A stretch of DNA of 64,000 nt from Sphingobacterium sp. SGG-5 (GTDB taxonomy: Bacteria; Bacteroidota; Bacteroidia; Sphingobacteriales; Sphingobacteriaceae). Below, one piece after another: positions 38,658 through 47,834 of the stretch. The stretch is taken from contig NZ_JAAKGO010000001.1 of assembly GCF_011043525.1 (NCBI RefSeq), positions 310,001-374,000 of the forward strand, in the 5' to 3' direction. The notes under the pieces were generated by a model. It was given only the letters and a program-made list of their open reading frames with translations. It was not told the origin of the DNA and did not search any database. The position numbers and the translations under genes were made by a program. Within the stretch, counting starts at the first letter, position 1; every line of letters begins with the position of its first letter.

Positions 38658-38660
38658 TTT

Positions 38661-38688
38661 TAAAAGTAAAAATTTAAAAGTAAAAATT
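38661..38688. repeat. Perfect 14-bp tandem duplication within the oxidase operon
   Basis: Two identical copies of TAAAAGTAAAAATT (38661-38674 and 38675-38688) stand in the 98-bp gap between ctaF and subunit III. Neighbouring genes in this operon are mostly 0-50 bp apart. Confidence 0.85.
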
Positions 38689-38755
38689 CAAAACCCAGTT
38701 TAATTATCAAGCATCAGCAAGTCCTTATTCCTTGCTCCTTAATCCTTGTCTCTTA

Positions 38756-39496
38756 CTATATAAGGTAGAAGAAGGTAAATACAAATACCCATACCAGATC
38801 CACAAAGTGCCAGTAAAGCCCTACTTTCTCTATCATAAGATAAGTACCCCTGCGTTCGAACGTATTGTTTAACGTCATGAAAAGTACAATGATATTCAAC
38901 AGGATACCGATAGAAACGTGGAAACCGTGGAAGCCTGTAATAGTAAAGAACAGATTAGAGAACTGTAGCGCTGCGGTATAGGAAATTTCTTTTGTAAAAT
39001 ACGGTTCCAGTGTCGCCGCTATTGCTGCCGGATCGGCCAGCCCCGTTGCCGGATTTCTTCCGAACCAAAACCCCTGATGATGTAAGTGAGACCACTCCAG
39101 AGCCTGACAACCGACAAATAACAAACCACCTAAAATTGTCCAGAGCATCCATTTGACTACCTCCTGCTTCGCGTTCCGATGTCCAGCTTCAACCGCGAGC
39201 ACCATGGTTACAGACGACATAATCAAAATAAAGGTCATGACACCGACGAAGACCAAAGGTTGTCCCGAATCGGCTATTCCCGGTATAGATTGAAAAACTT
39301 TATCGGCGTCAATCCAGCTGGGTTGCGCATATTTCTGAGCACCGTAATAAATCAGAAAAGACGAAAAAGTAAATGCATCTGACACCAGAAAGAACCACAT
39401 CATGATCTTTCCATACTCTAAATTCCAAGGCGACCTGCCTCCACTCCATGGGCCGTCTTTAACCTTATCCAATTGCGATACTGTTGTTGTACTCAT
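38756..39496 (-). CDS. coxC: Cytochrome c oxidase subunit III
   Basis: This 246-residue subunit of the heme-copper oxidase has about five to six membrane spans and subunit III hallmarks: WFFLVSDAFTFSSF (about 34-47), the conserved Glu/Gly in VLAVEAGHRNAK, GFHGFHVSIGIL and YWHFVDLVWVFVFTFFYL at the end. It is the second of two adjacent subunit III-type genes. Subunit III stabilises subunit I and helps proton uptake. Confidence 0.95.
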   Translation of the reverse strand: MSTTTVSQLDKVKDGPWSGGRSPWNLEYGKIMMWFFLVSDAFTFSSFLIYYGAQKYAQPSWIDADKVFQSIPGIADSGQPLVFVGVMTFILIMSSVTMVLAVEAGHRNAKQEVVKWMLWTILGGLLFVGCQALEWSHLHHQGFWFGRNPATGLADPAAIAATLEPYFTKEISYTAALQFSNLFFTITGFHGFHVSIGILLNIIVLFMTLNNTFERRGTYLMIEKVGLYWHFVDLVWVFVFTFFYLI

Positions 39497-39502
39497 TGTT
39501 TA

Positions 39503-40105
39503 CTAATATTGGTTCAAAAGTAAGAAAACATATATATAAATCCATAAAAGATCTAGAAAATGCCAGAAAAGAGCAGCCAGATCCATTCTAAAAATGTTAT
39601 TCGCCTGCGGAATAGATTTTACCACGCCGACAAAGCAACGGAACAATACGATCAGCCCGGCTATGATATGCAATAAATGCAGTCCGGTAAATACATACAC
39701 AAAAGATTGGGATGCATTGTTATTGATAAAAAATACACCTTGTCCGGTAAGTACCTGCCAAGAATGTACCTGCAAAACAAAAAACAAGATACCCAAGGCA
39801 ATCGTACATAACAAAAAGAATTTCTGTTTTGCAAGAGCGGCTGCGTGTGCAGCCCTATAAGCCAAATGCAAAGTCAAACTACTGATAACGATCACTACCG
39901 TACTGTATATAAATGTCTGAGGTAATAAGGTTTTAATACCCTTATCCACACCACTTGCGGTATAAACAATGAAACCGCTCGATAAAGCTGCAAACATCAT
40001 AAACATACCGATCATACCCAGCCAAAGATTAAACTTCTTCGCTTTTCTGATCCGTTGTTCTTCTTCTATACTACGAATAGTATTATTCTCCATTGCTATA
40101 TTCAA
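39503..40105 (-). CDS. Cytochrome c oxidase subunit III-like protein (second copy)
   Basis: This 200-residue paralogue of the neighbouring subunit III has five predicted spans. It shares FNLWLGMIGMFMMFAALSSGF near the start, GLHLLHIIAGLIVLFR, and the end motif FWHFLDLLWIYIYVFLLL. The start may be the second Met (MENNTIRS). Its stop is 6 bp before the next gene. Two consecutive subunit III genes are common in this phylum; the shorter one probably supplies a second subunit III-like part of the aa3 oxidase. Confidence 0.92.
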   Translation of the reverse strand: MNIAMENNTIRSIEEEQRIRKAKKFNLWLGMIGMFMMFAALSSGFIVYTASGVDKGIKTLLPQTFIYSTVVIVISSLTLHLAYRAAHAAALAKQKFFLLCTIALGILFFVLQVHSWQVLTGQGVFFINNNASQSFVYVFTGLHLLHIIAGLIVLFRCFVGVVKSIPQANNIFRMDLAALFWHFLDLLWIYIYVFLLLNQY

Positions 40106-40150
40106 ACCTAAAAGAATTATTCATATCTGTTCTTCCTCTAAAACCTTAAT

Positions 40151-41062
40151 TTAAGCGGAAAACCGACTAAAATCAAACAATAAAACCAACTGTGTCACTG
40201 GCAGATAGGCAAATGAAATATACATAATTTTTTTTGCCGATGCATCTGACATTTCTTGCAGATGCTTATAACCATACCAGGCGAACATCGCTCCGCCTAT
40301 CAACGACACACCCGTAAAGGTCAGCCCCCCAAAACCAAAATAGTAGGGTAAAAAACCTACAGGTATCATTAACACACAGGATATAAAAAGAACAATAGAT
40401 GACACCTTATCCTTTTTTGTTGTCGGCAACAGCCGAATACCCGCCTTTTTATAATCTTCATCCGCCACCCAGGCAATCGCCCAGAAGTGTGGAAACTGCC
40501 AAACAAACTGAATAGCAAACAGCACAAACGGCGTGATAATGATCGCTGCTTCACTGACCTGCGCATAAGCAAAACCAAAGCCGGCAGATTGAAAAGATGC
40601 GTAATACCCAATCAAAGGAGGCAAAGCTCCCGGAAAAGCACCTACAAATACGGCGATGGGTGATTTTTGCTTTAATGGCGTGTATACAAAAGCATATAAA
40701 AATATAGAGAAAACGGACAATAAGCCTGTCAGAAAGTTAAGCTGCACCAGGATCAAACTTCCGCCTATTGCCATCAACAAACTTAACACCAACGCCTGTC
40801 CGGTCGTCATACGTCCTGCCGGCAAAGGCCTGTCCATAGTCCGTCGCATCAGTTTATCGGTGTCCTTCTCTATAATCTCGTTGAAGCCATTCGCCGCACC
40901 CGTCACAAAAAAGCCGCCTAGGGTCAACATCAACCAATTGAACCAAATAATTTCACCCTGTTGAACAGCTCCAATCAAAAACGATATGGACGCCGAAAAA
41001 ACAACAGTTAACGTCAATCGTAACTTTACAAGTTTGTTATAATCTGATATAAATGCTCTCAT
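40151..41062 (-). CDS. ctaB: Protoheme IX farnesyltransferase (heme O synthase)
   Basis: CtaB, a UbiA-family membrane enzyme, adds a farnesyl group to heme B. It has 303 residues with about nine spans. The prenyl-diphosphate/metal-binding motif NGFNEIIEKDTDKLMRRTMD carries the two key Asp residues, and YKKAGIRLLPTTKKD is the second signature. It follows ctaA and precedes subunit III, giving the heme pathway inside the oxidase operon. Confidence 0.96.
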   Translation of the reverse strand: MRAFISDYNKLVKLRLTLTVVFSASISFLIGAVQQGEIIWFNWLMLTLGGFFVTGAANGFNEIIEKDTDKLMRRTMDRPLPAGRMTTGQALVLSLLMAIGGSLILVQLNFLTGLLSVFSIFLYAFVYTPLKQKSPIAVFVGAFPGALPPLIGYYASFQSAGFGFAYAQVSEAAIIITPFVLFAIQFVWQFPHFWAIAWVADEDYKKAGIRLLPTTKKDKVSSIVLFISCVLMIPVGFLPYYFGFGGLTFTGVSLIGGAMFAWYGYKHLQEMSDASAKKIMYISFAYLPVTQLVLLFDFSRFSA

Positions 41063-41099
41063 CTCATGAATACTTCATCTTCTCCTTACCCCGTTATAT

Positions 41100-42143
41100 C
41101 TAAATCTTGGACTTCGTCATCAGCAACATCAGGTAAAACTGAGCGCCAAAAAACAAACTCGCTATTACTAAATGCGTCGTCTGAGCAAAAGCAGGCACAT
41201 CAAAACGAGCCAATATTATCCCAGACAACATCTGTATCATAATCAAAATTAATGTCACCCACGCAAACTTACTTTGCAGGGATAACTTACTAAATCTGCT
41301 CTTGACCACAAAAAAATAGCCCACGGTCAACAGCAATGTCACATAGGCCAGCAAGCGATGAACGGTATATGCAGTTCCGATCTGATCAATCCATAGTGCG
41401 CGCGGTACGTTGTCATCGTTCAAATGATCAATGATTTCCCTTACCTCTGTGCCGTAAACGACTTGAACAAGGGTAAAAGCAACAGCTATAACGCCAAACG
41501 TCTTTAAGCCCACTAGTGGGAAGTTGATCAGGATATCCTTGTTACGCAAGGTGGTAGCCAGAAAAAATGTATAAATACTAATAGCCACAATCACCAAAGC
41601 CAACAGCATATGTAAAGTAATTGTCCAAGGCATCAAGTTTGTAGACACGACAATGGATCCAAACCAGGCCTGAAAAATCACCGCAAAAAGATTAAGAACG
41701 CTCCATACTAAAATGGACGGTTTTGACTTAATATAAGTAAAAGAAAAAATCGCTGTAAAAAGTAGACAGAACCCTGCTGTAACTCCCGCCAATCTGTTTA
41801 TGTATTCTGTCCAGGTCTTCGCTACATTAAACTCCTCATGTACCAAAATGGATTCATCATGACGGATTTTATCGGCGGTCTCTGCATATCCAAAGAATTC
41901 AACCATCTGTGCAAAGCGTTCATTCTTTTTTACACGCCCTTCTATATAATGTTCCTCATAGCCATCGGGCAATTGTGATACATCAGTAGGCGGGATCACA
42001 CGATTGAAACATCTCGGCCAGTCGGGACACCCCATACCCGATCCCGTACTTCTTACGATTCCACCAGCAGCAATAACGACAAATAAAACAATAATTGTTA
42101 ATCTATTGGTCTTTATAAATCGCTTCTCTGGTGCCGGATACAT
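41100..42143 (-). CDS. ctaA: Heme A synthase (COX15/CtaA)
   Basis: CtaA oxidises heme O to heme A. The 347-residue protein has about eight spans in two similar halves. The first periplasmic loop carries GSGMGCPDWPRCF, the cysteine pair typical of CtaA, followed by WTEYINRLAG. Conserved His residues that bind heme are visible in TLHMLLALV, TVHRLLAYV and THLVIASLF. It is 12 bp downstream of coxA. Confidence 0.95.
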   Translation of the reverse strand: MYPAPEKRFIKTNRLTIIVLFVVIAAGGIVRSTGSGMGCPDWPRCFNRVIPPTDVSQLPDGYEEHYIEGRVKKNERFAQMVEFFGYAETADKIRHDESILVHEEFNVAKTWTEYINRLAGVTAGFCLLFTAIFSFTYIKSKPSILVWSVLNLFAVIFQAWFGSIVVSTNLMPWTITLHMLLALVIVAISIYTFFLATTLRNKDILINFPLVGLKTFGVIAVAFTLVQVVYGTEVREIIDHLNDDNVPRALWIDQIGTAYTVHRLLAYVTLLLTVGYFFVVKSRFSKLSLQSKFAWVTLILIMIQMLSGIILARFDVPAFAQTTHLVIASLFFGAQFYLMLLMTKSKI

Positions 42144-42155
42144 CTTTCTTCTACC

Positions 42156-44024
42156 CTATTCTGTTCTATTATTTTCCTTATTCCACTCCTCTTGGATACG
42201 TATCGACTCCTCATCTCCCTCAAAATCGTGCATCTGATTGGAACTCATGGTTTCGGAAAAAGGAGTAGTCTGTGGAATAAAATCAGCATCGTGTCCAGGC
42301 TTGCTGTAGTCATATGGCCAACGATAGACTGTGGGAATTTCCCCCGGCCAGTTGCCGTGAATATGTTTCACCGGCGTAGTCCACTCCAAGGTGTTCGAAC
42401 CCCACGGATTTTGTGATGCCTTCTTTCCTCTCCAAATAGACCCGAAAAAGTTAATCAAGAAAGCAACTTGAGCAAGTCCGGCAATAATCGCCGCCCAAGT
42501 AATCAACAGGTTAACCGACACCCATTTTTCCATAAAAGGAAACTCCGTGAAAGCATAATACCGTCGTGGCACGCCATCGATACCCATAAAGTGCATCGGG
42601 AAGAAAACCAGATAAGCGCCGAGGAACGTCAACCAAAAATGCAAATAACCCAATTTGGTATTCATCATCCGCCCGAACATCTTCGGATACCAATGGTAAA
42701 CACCACATAGCATACCAAAAATCGAGGCAGATCCCATAACCAAATGGAAGTGGGCAACGACGAAATACGTATCGTGTACATGAATATCGATCACCGCATT
42801 ACCGACGATCAAACCAGTAACACCGCCTGAAATAAAGAAAGACACCATACCGATAGCAAACAGCATCGCCGGTGTAAACCGAATATTACCTCGCCATAAC
42901 GTCGCTGTATAATTAAATGCCTTAACCGCTGATGGCACGGCAATGATCAATGTCGTAATCATAAATACACCACCTAAGAAAGGGTTCATCCCTGTTACAA
43001 ACATATGGTGTCCCCAAACGATAAAGGAAAGTACGGTAATACCTACCAAGGAATACACCATCGCGTGATAACCAAATATCGGCTTACGGGAGTTGGTCGA
43101 AATTACCTCCGAGGTAATACCCATCGCTGGCATAACAACAATATATACTTCCGGGTGACCTAAGAACCAAAACAAATGTTGGAATAAGATCGGAGAGCCA
43201 CCTTCATTAGGTAATATCTGACCTTGCACTACAAGATCGGACAGATAGAAGGATGTTCCAGCAGAACGGTCAAATATCAAAAGTACAACAGCCGCTACCA
43301 GTACAGGGAAAGATAACAAACCTACAATAGCCGTCAGGAAAAAGGCCCAAATGGTTAAAGGCATTCTCCATAGCCCCATACCTTTCGTACGCAGATTAAG
43401 AATAGTACTGATATAATTAACCCCTCCTAATACCTGAGAGATGATAAACAATACCATACTGGCCAACCACAATGACATACCCAGTCCCGATCCCGATATC
43501 GCTGTCGGCACCGATGACAATGGCGGATAAATTGTCCATCCCGCGGAAGCCGGCCCACTTTCCACAAAGAAGGAAGCGCACATAATCACACAAGCGACAA
43601 AAAAGAACCAGTAAGACAACATATTCATCAGTGGCGAAGCCATATCGCGGGCGCCCAACTGATAAGGGATCAATAAGTTACTAAACGTACCCGACAGACC
43701 TGCCGTCAATACAAAGAACACCATCATGGTACCATGTATCGTTACTAAGGATAGGAAAAAGTCAGGTTTTATCCGTCCTCCTTCAGCCCATTTACCCAAA
43801 AAGACCTCCAATATCGGAAAATCGGTATCTGGCCAAGCAAGCTGAATCCGGAATAAGATCGATAACAGCATGGCAAAAACAGCCATGATGATACCTGTAA
43901 TCAAGAATTGTTTAGATATCATCTTGTGATCCTGACTAAATATATATTTAGTTAGGAATGACTCATGGTGATGCCCATGTGAATCGTGATGTATAGCGTC
44001 GTGAGATATAACTGTACTTGACAT
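42156..44024 (-). CDS. coxA: Cytochrome c oxidase subunit I
   Basis: This catalytic subunit holds the heme a and heme a3-CuB site. It has 622 residues with 12 or more spans. The low-spin heme ligand His97 is in TIHGTMMVF, GHPEVYIVV (about 285-293) provides the CuB His and the cross-linked Tyr and marks an A1-type oxidase, HHMFVTGM gives the CuB His pair, and VHDTYFVVAHFHLVMGSAS (about 417-435) provides the a3 and a ligands. The His-rich start (HDAIHHDSHGHHH) is extra. All metal ligands are present, so it should be active. Confidence 0.97.
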   Translation of the reverse strand: MSSTVISHDAIHHDSHGHHHESFLTKYIFSQDHKMISKQFLITGIIMAVFAMLLSILFRIQLAWPDTDFPILEVFLGKWAEGGRIKPDFFLSLVTIHGTMMVFFVLTAGLSGTFSNLLIPYQLGARDMASPLMNMLSYWFFFVACVIMCASFFVESGPASAGWTIYPPLSSVPTAISGSGLGMSLWLASMVLFIISQVLGGVNYISTILNLRTKGMGLWRMPLTIWAFFLTAIVGLLSFPVLVAAVVLLIFDRSAGTSFYLSDLVVQGQILPNEGGSPILFQHLFWFLGHPEVYIVVMPAMGITSEVISTNSRKPIFGYHAMVYSLVGITVLSFIVWGHHMFVTGMNPFLGGVFMITTLIIAVPSAVKAFNYTATLWRGNIRFTPAMLFAIGMVSFFISGGVTGLIVGNAVIDIHVHDTYFVVAHFHLVMGSASIFGMLCGVYHWYPKMFGRMMNTKLGYLHFWLTFLGAYLVFFPMHFMGIDGVPRRYYAFTEFPFMEKWVSVNLLITWAAIIAGLAQVAFLINFFGSIWRGKKASQNPWGSNTLEWTTPVKHIHGNWPGEIPTVYRWPYDYSKPGHDADFIPQTTPFSETMSSNQMHDFEGDEESIRIQEEWNKENNRTE

Positions 44025-44053
44025 ATTCTATTATAAAAGTTCTTTTTCTTTGA

Positions 44054-45376
44054 TTAATTTAATGCGGCTGTCCGAGGACTAATCTCCGTATCATTCTGTG
44101 CAAACTCCTTCTGCAGATCTTCTGTAAAATATTTACTCTGCTTGCTCAGCCAATCTTTATATTCTGCCTCGCTGACAACAATGACTTTTTTACCCATGTT
44201 AAAATGTCCTTGTCCACAGATTTTATTACACAACATAATAAAGTCATAGCTTGGATCATTCATCCGGTCACGCATCTCCTCCGTCGTAACAGTAGGGGTA
44301 AACTGAAAATAGTTTGTCATGCCCGGAACGGCGTTCATCTGTACCCGGAAATCCGGGATATAGAAGGAATGAATAATATCTTTCGAAATGATGTGAAAAC
44401 GTACGGACTTACCGACCGGAAGAACAATATCGTCTCCTTGGATATCGTCCCAAGAAGATTTATCGTTGAAGTCGATACCATAAGGGTTTGTAGCCGTGGT
44501 CAATTTATAATTTCGCTTACCAATAATACCGTCAGTGCCGGCGTAACGAACAGACCACTTAAACTGCTCACCTAAAACCTCGATCTGTATAGCCGATTTT
44601 TGCAATTCCTCCGGCACATTGGTAATTTTTCGCCAAGAGAAAAATCCAAAAAGCACCAAAATGGTCAAAACAGTAGCAGGAATGATCGTCCATATCTTCT
44701 CCAGTGTGTCATTATGTGGGTAATAATATGCCTTTCGTTGAGCACGCATCCGATAAATGAGCGTAAAAGTCAAAATCAGAATGTGCATCACGACCAAGAC
44801 AATCGTGATAAGTACCGTTGTAATAATAAACATTTTGTCTACTTCCTTACCATGCTCAGTCGCAGCTTCACGCCACGCCCATGATCCCCACACGGTATAC
44901 GAATAATAGACTCCCCATAAGAAGAACAGTAAAAACAAGAACAACAAAACGGCCTGAAATGTATTACCCGCTAAAGGGTTATACTTGCCATTCATCTTTT
45001 TGGTGAGCACATACAGGGAATGTATCTTACCGATAACAGCAATTACCGTACAGATAACGAGAAAAAACAGCACGTAATAGAAGAAATTCTTATAGACTTG
45101 TGGGTCTATTTTCGTTCCTTCTTCCGCCGCCGGTGCTGCTGTCGTAACTGTTGTTGGAGCTGCAGGACTTGCTGTCACCGCTTCTGCAGTGGCTGCGGTA
45201 TCGGTAACTGTGGATGCTGAATCATCTGACGAAACCGTATCTACAGCTTCTGTTTGTGGCTCAGCTGCTGCCGTCGAGTCCTGCTGCGCGATCGCATGAG
45301 GCATAACGAAGAACAAGCTAGCTATAAGTAGTAATCCCCCTATGGATTTGAACCTGTTATTAATTTTTAAATTCAT
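44054..45376 (-). CDS. coxB: Cytochrome c oxidase subunit II, with A/T-rich periplasmic linker
   Basis: This subunit takes electrons at CuA. The 440 residues comprise a signal peptide (about 1-30), a low-complexity Ala/Thr/acidic linker at 31-88, and four hydrophobic segments (about 98-117, 141-162, 182-208, 230-248), more than the usual two. The CuA domain then has His336 in IIHSFYIPDFR and Cys383, Cys387, His391 and Met394 in CNKICGQGHFNM. The residue that is usually Glu between the two Cys is Lys here. The aromatic entry site FKWSVRY is conserved. There is no heme c domain, so the oxidase is aa3-type rather than caa3. Confidence 0.95.
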   Translation of the reverse strand: MNLKINNRFKSIGGLLLIASLFFVMPHAIAQQDSTAAAEPQTEAVDTVSSDDSASTVTDTAATAEAVTASPAAPTTVTTAAPAAEEGTKIDPQVYKNFFYYVLFFLVICTVIAVIGKIHSLYVLTKKMNGKYNPLAGNTFQAVLLFLFLLFFLWGVYYSYTVWGSWAWREAATEHGKEVDKMFIITTVLITIVLVVMHILILTFTLIYRMRAQRKAYYYPHNDTLEKIWTIIPATVLTILVLFGFFSWRKITNVPEELQKSAIQIEVLGEQFKWSVRYAGTDGIIGKRNYKLTTATNPYGIDFNDKSSWDDIQGDDIVLPVGKSVRFHIISKDIIHSFYIPDFRVQMNAVPGMTNYFQFTPTVTTEEMRDRMNDPSYDFIMLCNKICGQGHFNMGKKVIVVSEAEYKDWLSKQSKYFTEDLQKEFAQNDTEISPRTAALN

Positions 45377-45417
45377 TTCTTATAAAACGTTTGAACGTAA
45401 TCTCTAAAAACCTGCTA

Positions 45418-46653
45418 TTAAATCTGATGATGCAAACTCTCGTCAAGGAATGGATGATTTTTAGGCACCAGCGCATGTTTGCTCAGTTTATTCATAACCA
45501 GGAAGGTGAACAATCCAAAGAAACCTGCGGCCGTACCAATCTCAATCAAACCAAATCCGCGATGTGTTTCGACTGTACCCGGCATAATCATAATATAATA
45601 ATCCAACCAATGACCAGCCAACAATAAAATACAAACAAACAACATGGTATTTTGCTTACGCTTTACATCCCTATCCATCAATAATAATAGCGGAGCGACA
45701 AAGTTAATGATAATATTCAACCAAAACCAAGGTTTATACTCGGGCTCCCAACGTTTGTAAAAATAGACCGTTTCTTCCGGAATGTTGGAGTACCAAATCA
45801 ACATGAATTGAGCAAACCATACATATGTCCAGAAAATAGAGAAACCAAAAATTAACTTACCAAGATCGTGCAGGTGGTTTTCGTTCACCCATACCATATA
45901 ACCCGCTTTCTTCAAAAAAACCAGAATAATGGTAATTGCACAAAGACCGCTCACCCATAGCGCTGCAAAATTGTACCAGCCAAACATGGTTGAAAACCAA
46001 TGCGCTTCGAGTGACATAACCGTATCAAACGACCATATCGGAGTTGTAAATCCAAAGACTACTAAGAAAATAGCAGAAAGCTTAAAGCTCTTCTTATAAG
46101 AATTCAATCCACCATCTAAATCCTCTTTATACGATAGCTTCGCTAAAATAAAAGCGAAAATACTATATGATCCCATAAAGATAATCTGCCGAATTAAAAA
46201 TCCGGGCACATTCAAGAAAGTCTCTTTACCCGCGATCAAGGCATCGTAATTCGGACTGTTAGGGTCGGTAAGCCCTTCCGCATGCCAGTGATGATAAAGA
46301 TTATGTGTATAGAGCCCTAAACCAACGATTACCAATAGAAGAACGGAAGCGATAGGCAATATACTAGCCATAGCCTGAGGAATACGCATTATTCCCGCAC
46401 ACCAAGCGGACTGTGTAACAATATGTAAGGCAACAAAAAATGCTCCCGCGGCACATACACAAGTAAAATAATACCCCATCAATAATAGATTGGCATATGT
46501 ACGCTCCACAACGATATGTTCACTGGATAGCAGACCAAACGCAATGGCAGCGATACCGAACACGATAGCAACTAAGCTGACAATCTTAGCCGTACCAGCA
46601 AAGGTATATTGCTCGTTGAAATTATAATCGTGATGATGACTGTGAGTTCCCAT
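45418..46653 (-). CDS. actF: Alternative complex III subunit ActF (quinol:cytochrome c oxidoreductase membrane protein)
   Basis: This 411-residue integral membrane protein has about ten spans, similar to ActC/NrfD halves. The N-terminus is His-rich (GTHSHHHDYNFNEQY). Motifs such as WSFDTVMSLEAHWFSTMFGWYNF and WYSNIPEETVYFYKRW match the DUF1800-free ActF family of the quinol oxidoreductase. It anchors the complex and may take part in quinol binding or proton transfer. It lies between actE and coxB. Confidence 0.94.
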   Translation of the reverse strand: MGTHSHHHDYNFNEQYTFAGTAKIVSLVAIVFGIAAIAFGLLSSEHIVVERTYANLLLMGYYFTCVCAAGAFFVALHIVTQSAWCAGIMRIPQAMASILPIASVLLLVIVGLGLYTHNLYHHWHAEGLTDPNSPNYDALIAGKETFLNVPGFLIRQIIFMGSYSIFAFILAKLSYKEDLDGGLNSYKKSFKLSAIFLVVFGFTTPIWSFDTVMSLEAHWFSTMFGWYNFAALWVSGLCAITIILVFLKKAGYMVWVNENHLHDLGKLIFGFSIFWTYVWFAQFMLIWYSNIPEETVYFYKRWEPEYKPWFWLNIIINFVAPLLLLMDRDVKRKQNTMLFVCILLLAGHWLDYYIMIMPGTVETHRGFGLIEIGTAAGFFGLFTFLVMNKLSKHALVPKNHPFLDESLHHQI

Positions 46654-46673
46654 TTATATGAATTGATGTTTGA

Positions 46674-47303
46674 TTATTTTTTTTGTAATTCCTGTACATA
46701 CATGACCACTTGCCAACGCTCTTCCGGATCAAGCTGTGATGCGTGCGACCCCATTGCGTTTAAGCCGTAGTAAATCGTGTGATAAATCTTTCCTGCTGAA
46801 AGGTCAGCCATAGCACCACCCCGTGATGAGTTCGCTCCTGTAGAACGGGCATAGGACGGCGGCGGCGGAAAGTTCTCCAGCTGACGTGTGCCTCTGGAAT
46901 CGGTCACGCTACGATCTTTCGTGATCGAACCGTCGCCTTTACCTTCTTTACCGTGACATACCGCACAATTCACCAAAAACAGGTGCTCTCCCTTAGCCAA
47001 GTTTTCGGCAGTAGCCGGCAGCGGGTTCTGCAATTCTGCACCAGCACGCTCGTAATCTTCCATCGTGTTGGCGTACTCATAACGATCGAAACCAATCGGG
47101 TTCGTACCGTCCGGAGGAAGCTGTGCCGTCTGTTTATTCTCAAAATTAGGATTAGGCTGATCCGGATTATAGGCTAACGGATCATACATATTACGTGAAA
47201 ATTCCCAACCGGCGCTGCGTGTTGTGCCATCTCCACAAGCCGTAACTACTGCCGTCAGCGCTACAGCCACACATACAGTTCCAAGAAAATTCTTCTTATT
47301 CAT
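46674..47303 (-). CDS. actE: Alternative complex III subunit ActE (monoheme cytochrome c lipoprotein)
   Basis: With the start at 47303 (MNKKNFLG) this 209-residue lipoprotein has its lipobox at Cys23 (VVTAC-GDG). A longer start at 47324 is possible. The heme site is CAVCH at about 113-117, with the Met ligand probably in LNAMGSHASQL. In Act complexes ActE takes electrons from ActA and passes them on to the oxidase. The gene overlaps the end of actD by 8 bp, indicating translational coupling. Confidence 0.93.
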   Translation of the reverse strand: MNKKNFLGTVCVAVALTAVVTACGDGTTRSAGWEFSRNMYDPLAYNPDQPNPNFENKQTAQLPPDGTNPIGFDRYEYANTMEDYERAGAELQNPLPATAENLAKGEHLFLVNCAVCHGKEGKGDGSITKDRSVTDSRGTRQLENFPPPPSYARSTGANSSRGGAMADLSAGKIYHTIYYGLNAMGSHASQLDPEERWQVVMYVQELQKK

Positions 47304-47832
47304 AACTAACATACTTTCTTTCATTGTATTTAACGTCTACGGCACCAGCCTCTTTCAATAAGCTATCAATCAAAGCATGATCGCTGTTTTCACGGGCATC
47401 TATTGCTATAATAAAACGATCATCAGTAGCTCTGAGGTCCATCACCCGCGGAGCACGTCCGGGAAACAAATGGTTACGGTAAAAGAAAGTCGCTACCATA
47501 CCTAAAGCACATAATAAGATCGTTACCTCAAATGTTATAGGAACAAAGTTTGGCAAAGGCAACGAAGGTTTACCACCGATATTCATGGGCCAATCGTAAG
47601 CCATGGTGTAATATAACAAGCTGAAACCTGCACAGGTACCCAACGCACCAAAACAGAAGGCAGCGATAGGTAAGCGTGACGGCCGTACACCCAATTTTGC
47701 TTCAATACCATGAATAGGCATCGGTGTAAAACAATCGTATATACTAATGTTGTTGGCCTGTAGCTTATCGATCCCGTGCATCATCTCATCTGGATCAGCA
47801 AAGCTCCCTAATATATATTTTGTATTGCTCAT
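47296..47832 (-). CDS. actD: Alternative complex III subunit ActD (DUF3341)
   Basis: This 178-residue protein has an alpha/beta N-terminus, two membrane spans (about 62-82 and 100-122) and the DUF3341 pattern FADPDEMMHGIDKLQANNISIYDCFTP. It is a small structural subunit that packs against ActC and ActF. It begins 2 bp after actC and overlaps actE by 8 bp. Confidence 0.93.
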   Translation of the reverse strand: MSNTKYILGSFADPDEMMHGIDKLQANNISIYDCFTPMPIHGIEAKLGVRPSRLPIAAFCFGALGTCAGFSLLYYTMAYDWPMNIGGKPSLPLPNFVPITFEVTILLCALGMVATFFYRNHLFPGRAPRVMDLRATDDRFIIAIDARENSDHALIDSLLKEAGAVDVKYNERKYVSYE

Positions 47833-47834
47833 TG

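Noticed and set aside
39503..40105. Second subunit III gene as a degraded duplicate
   Set aside because: It is intact, has five clear spans and the conserved C-terminal motif, and a pair of such genes is usual in Bacteroidota.
47296..47324. Frame error at the actD/actE overlap
   Set aside because: An 8-bp overlap with a lipoprotein start at 47303 is normal translational coupling; both proteins are complete.
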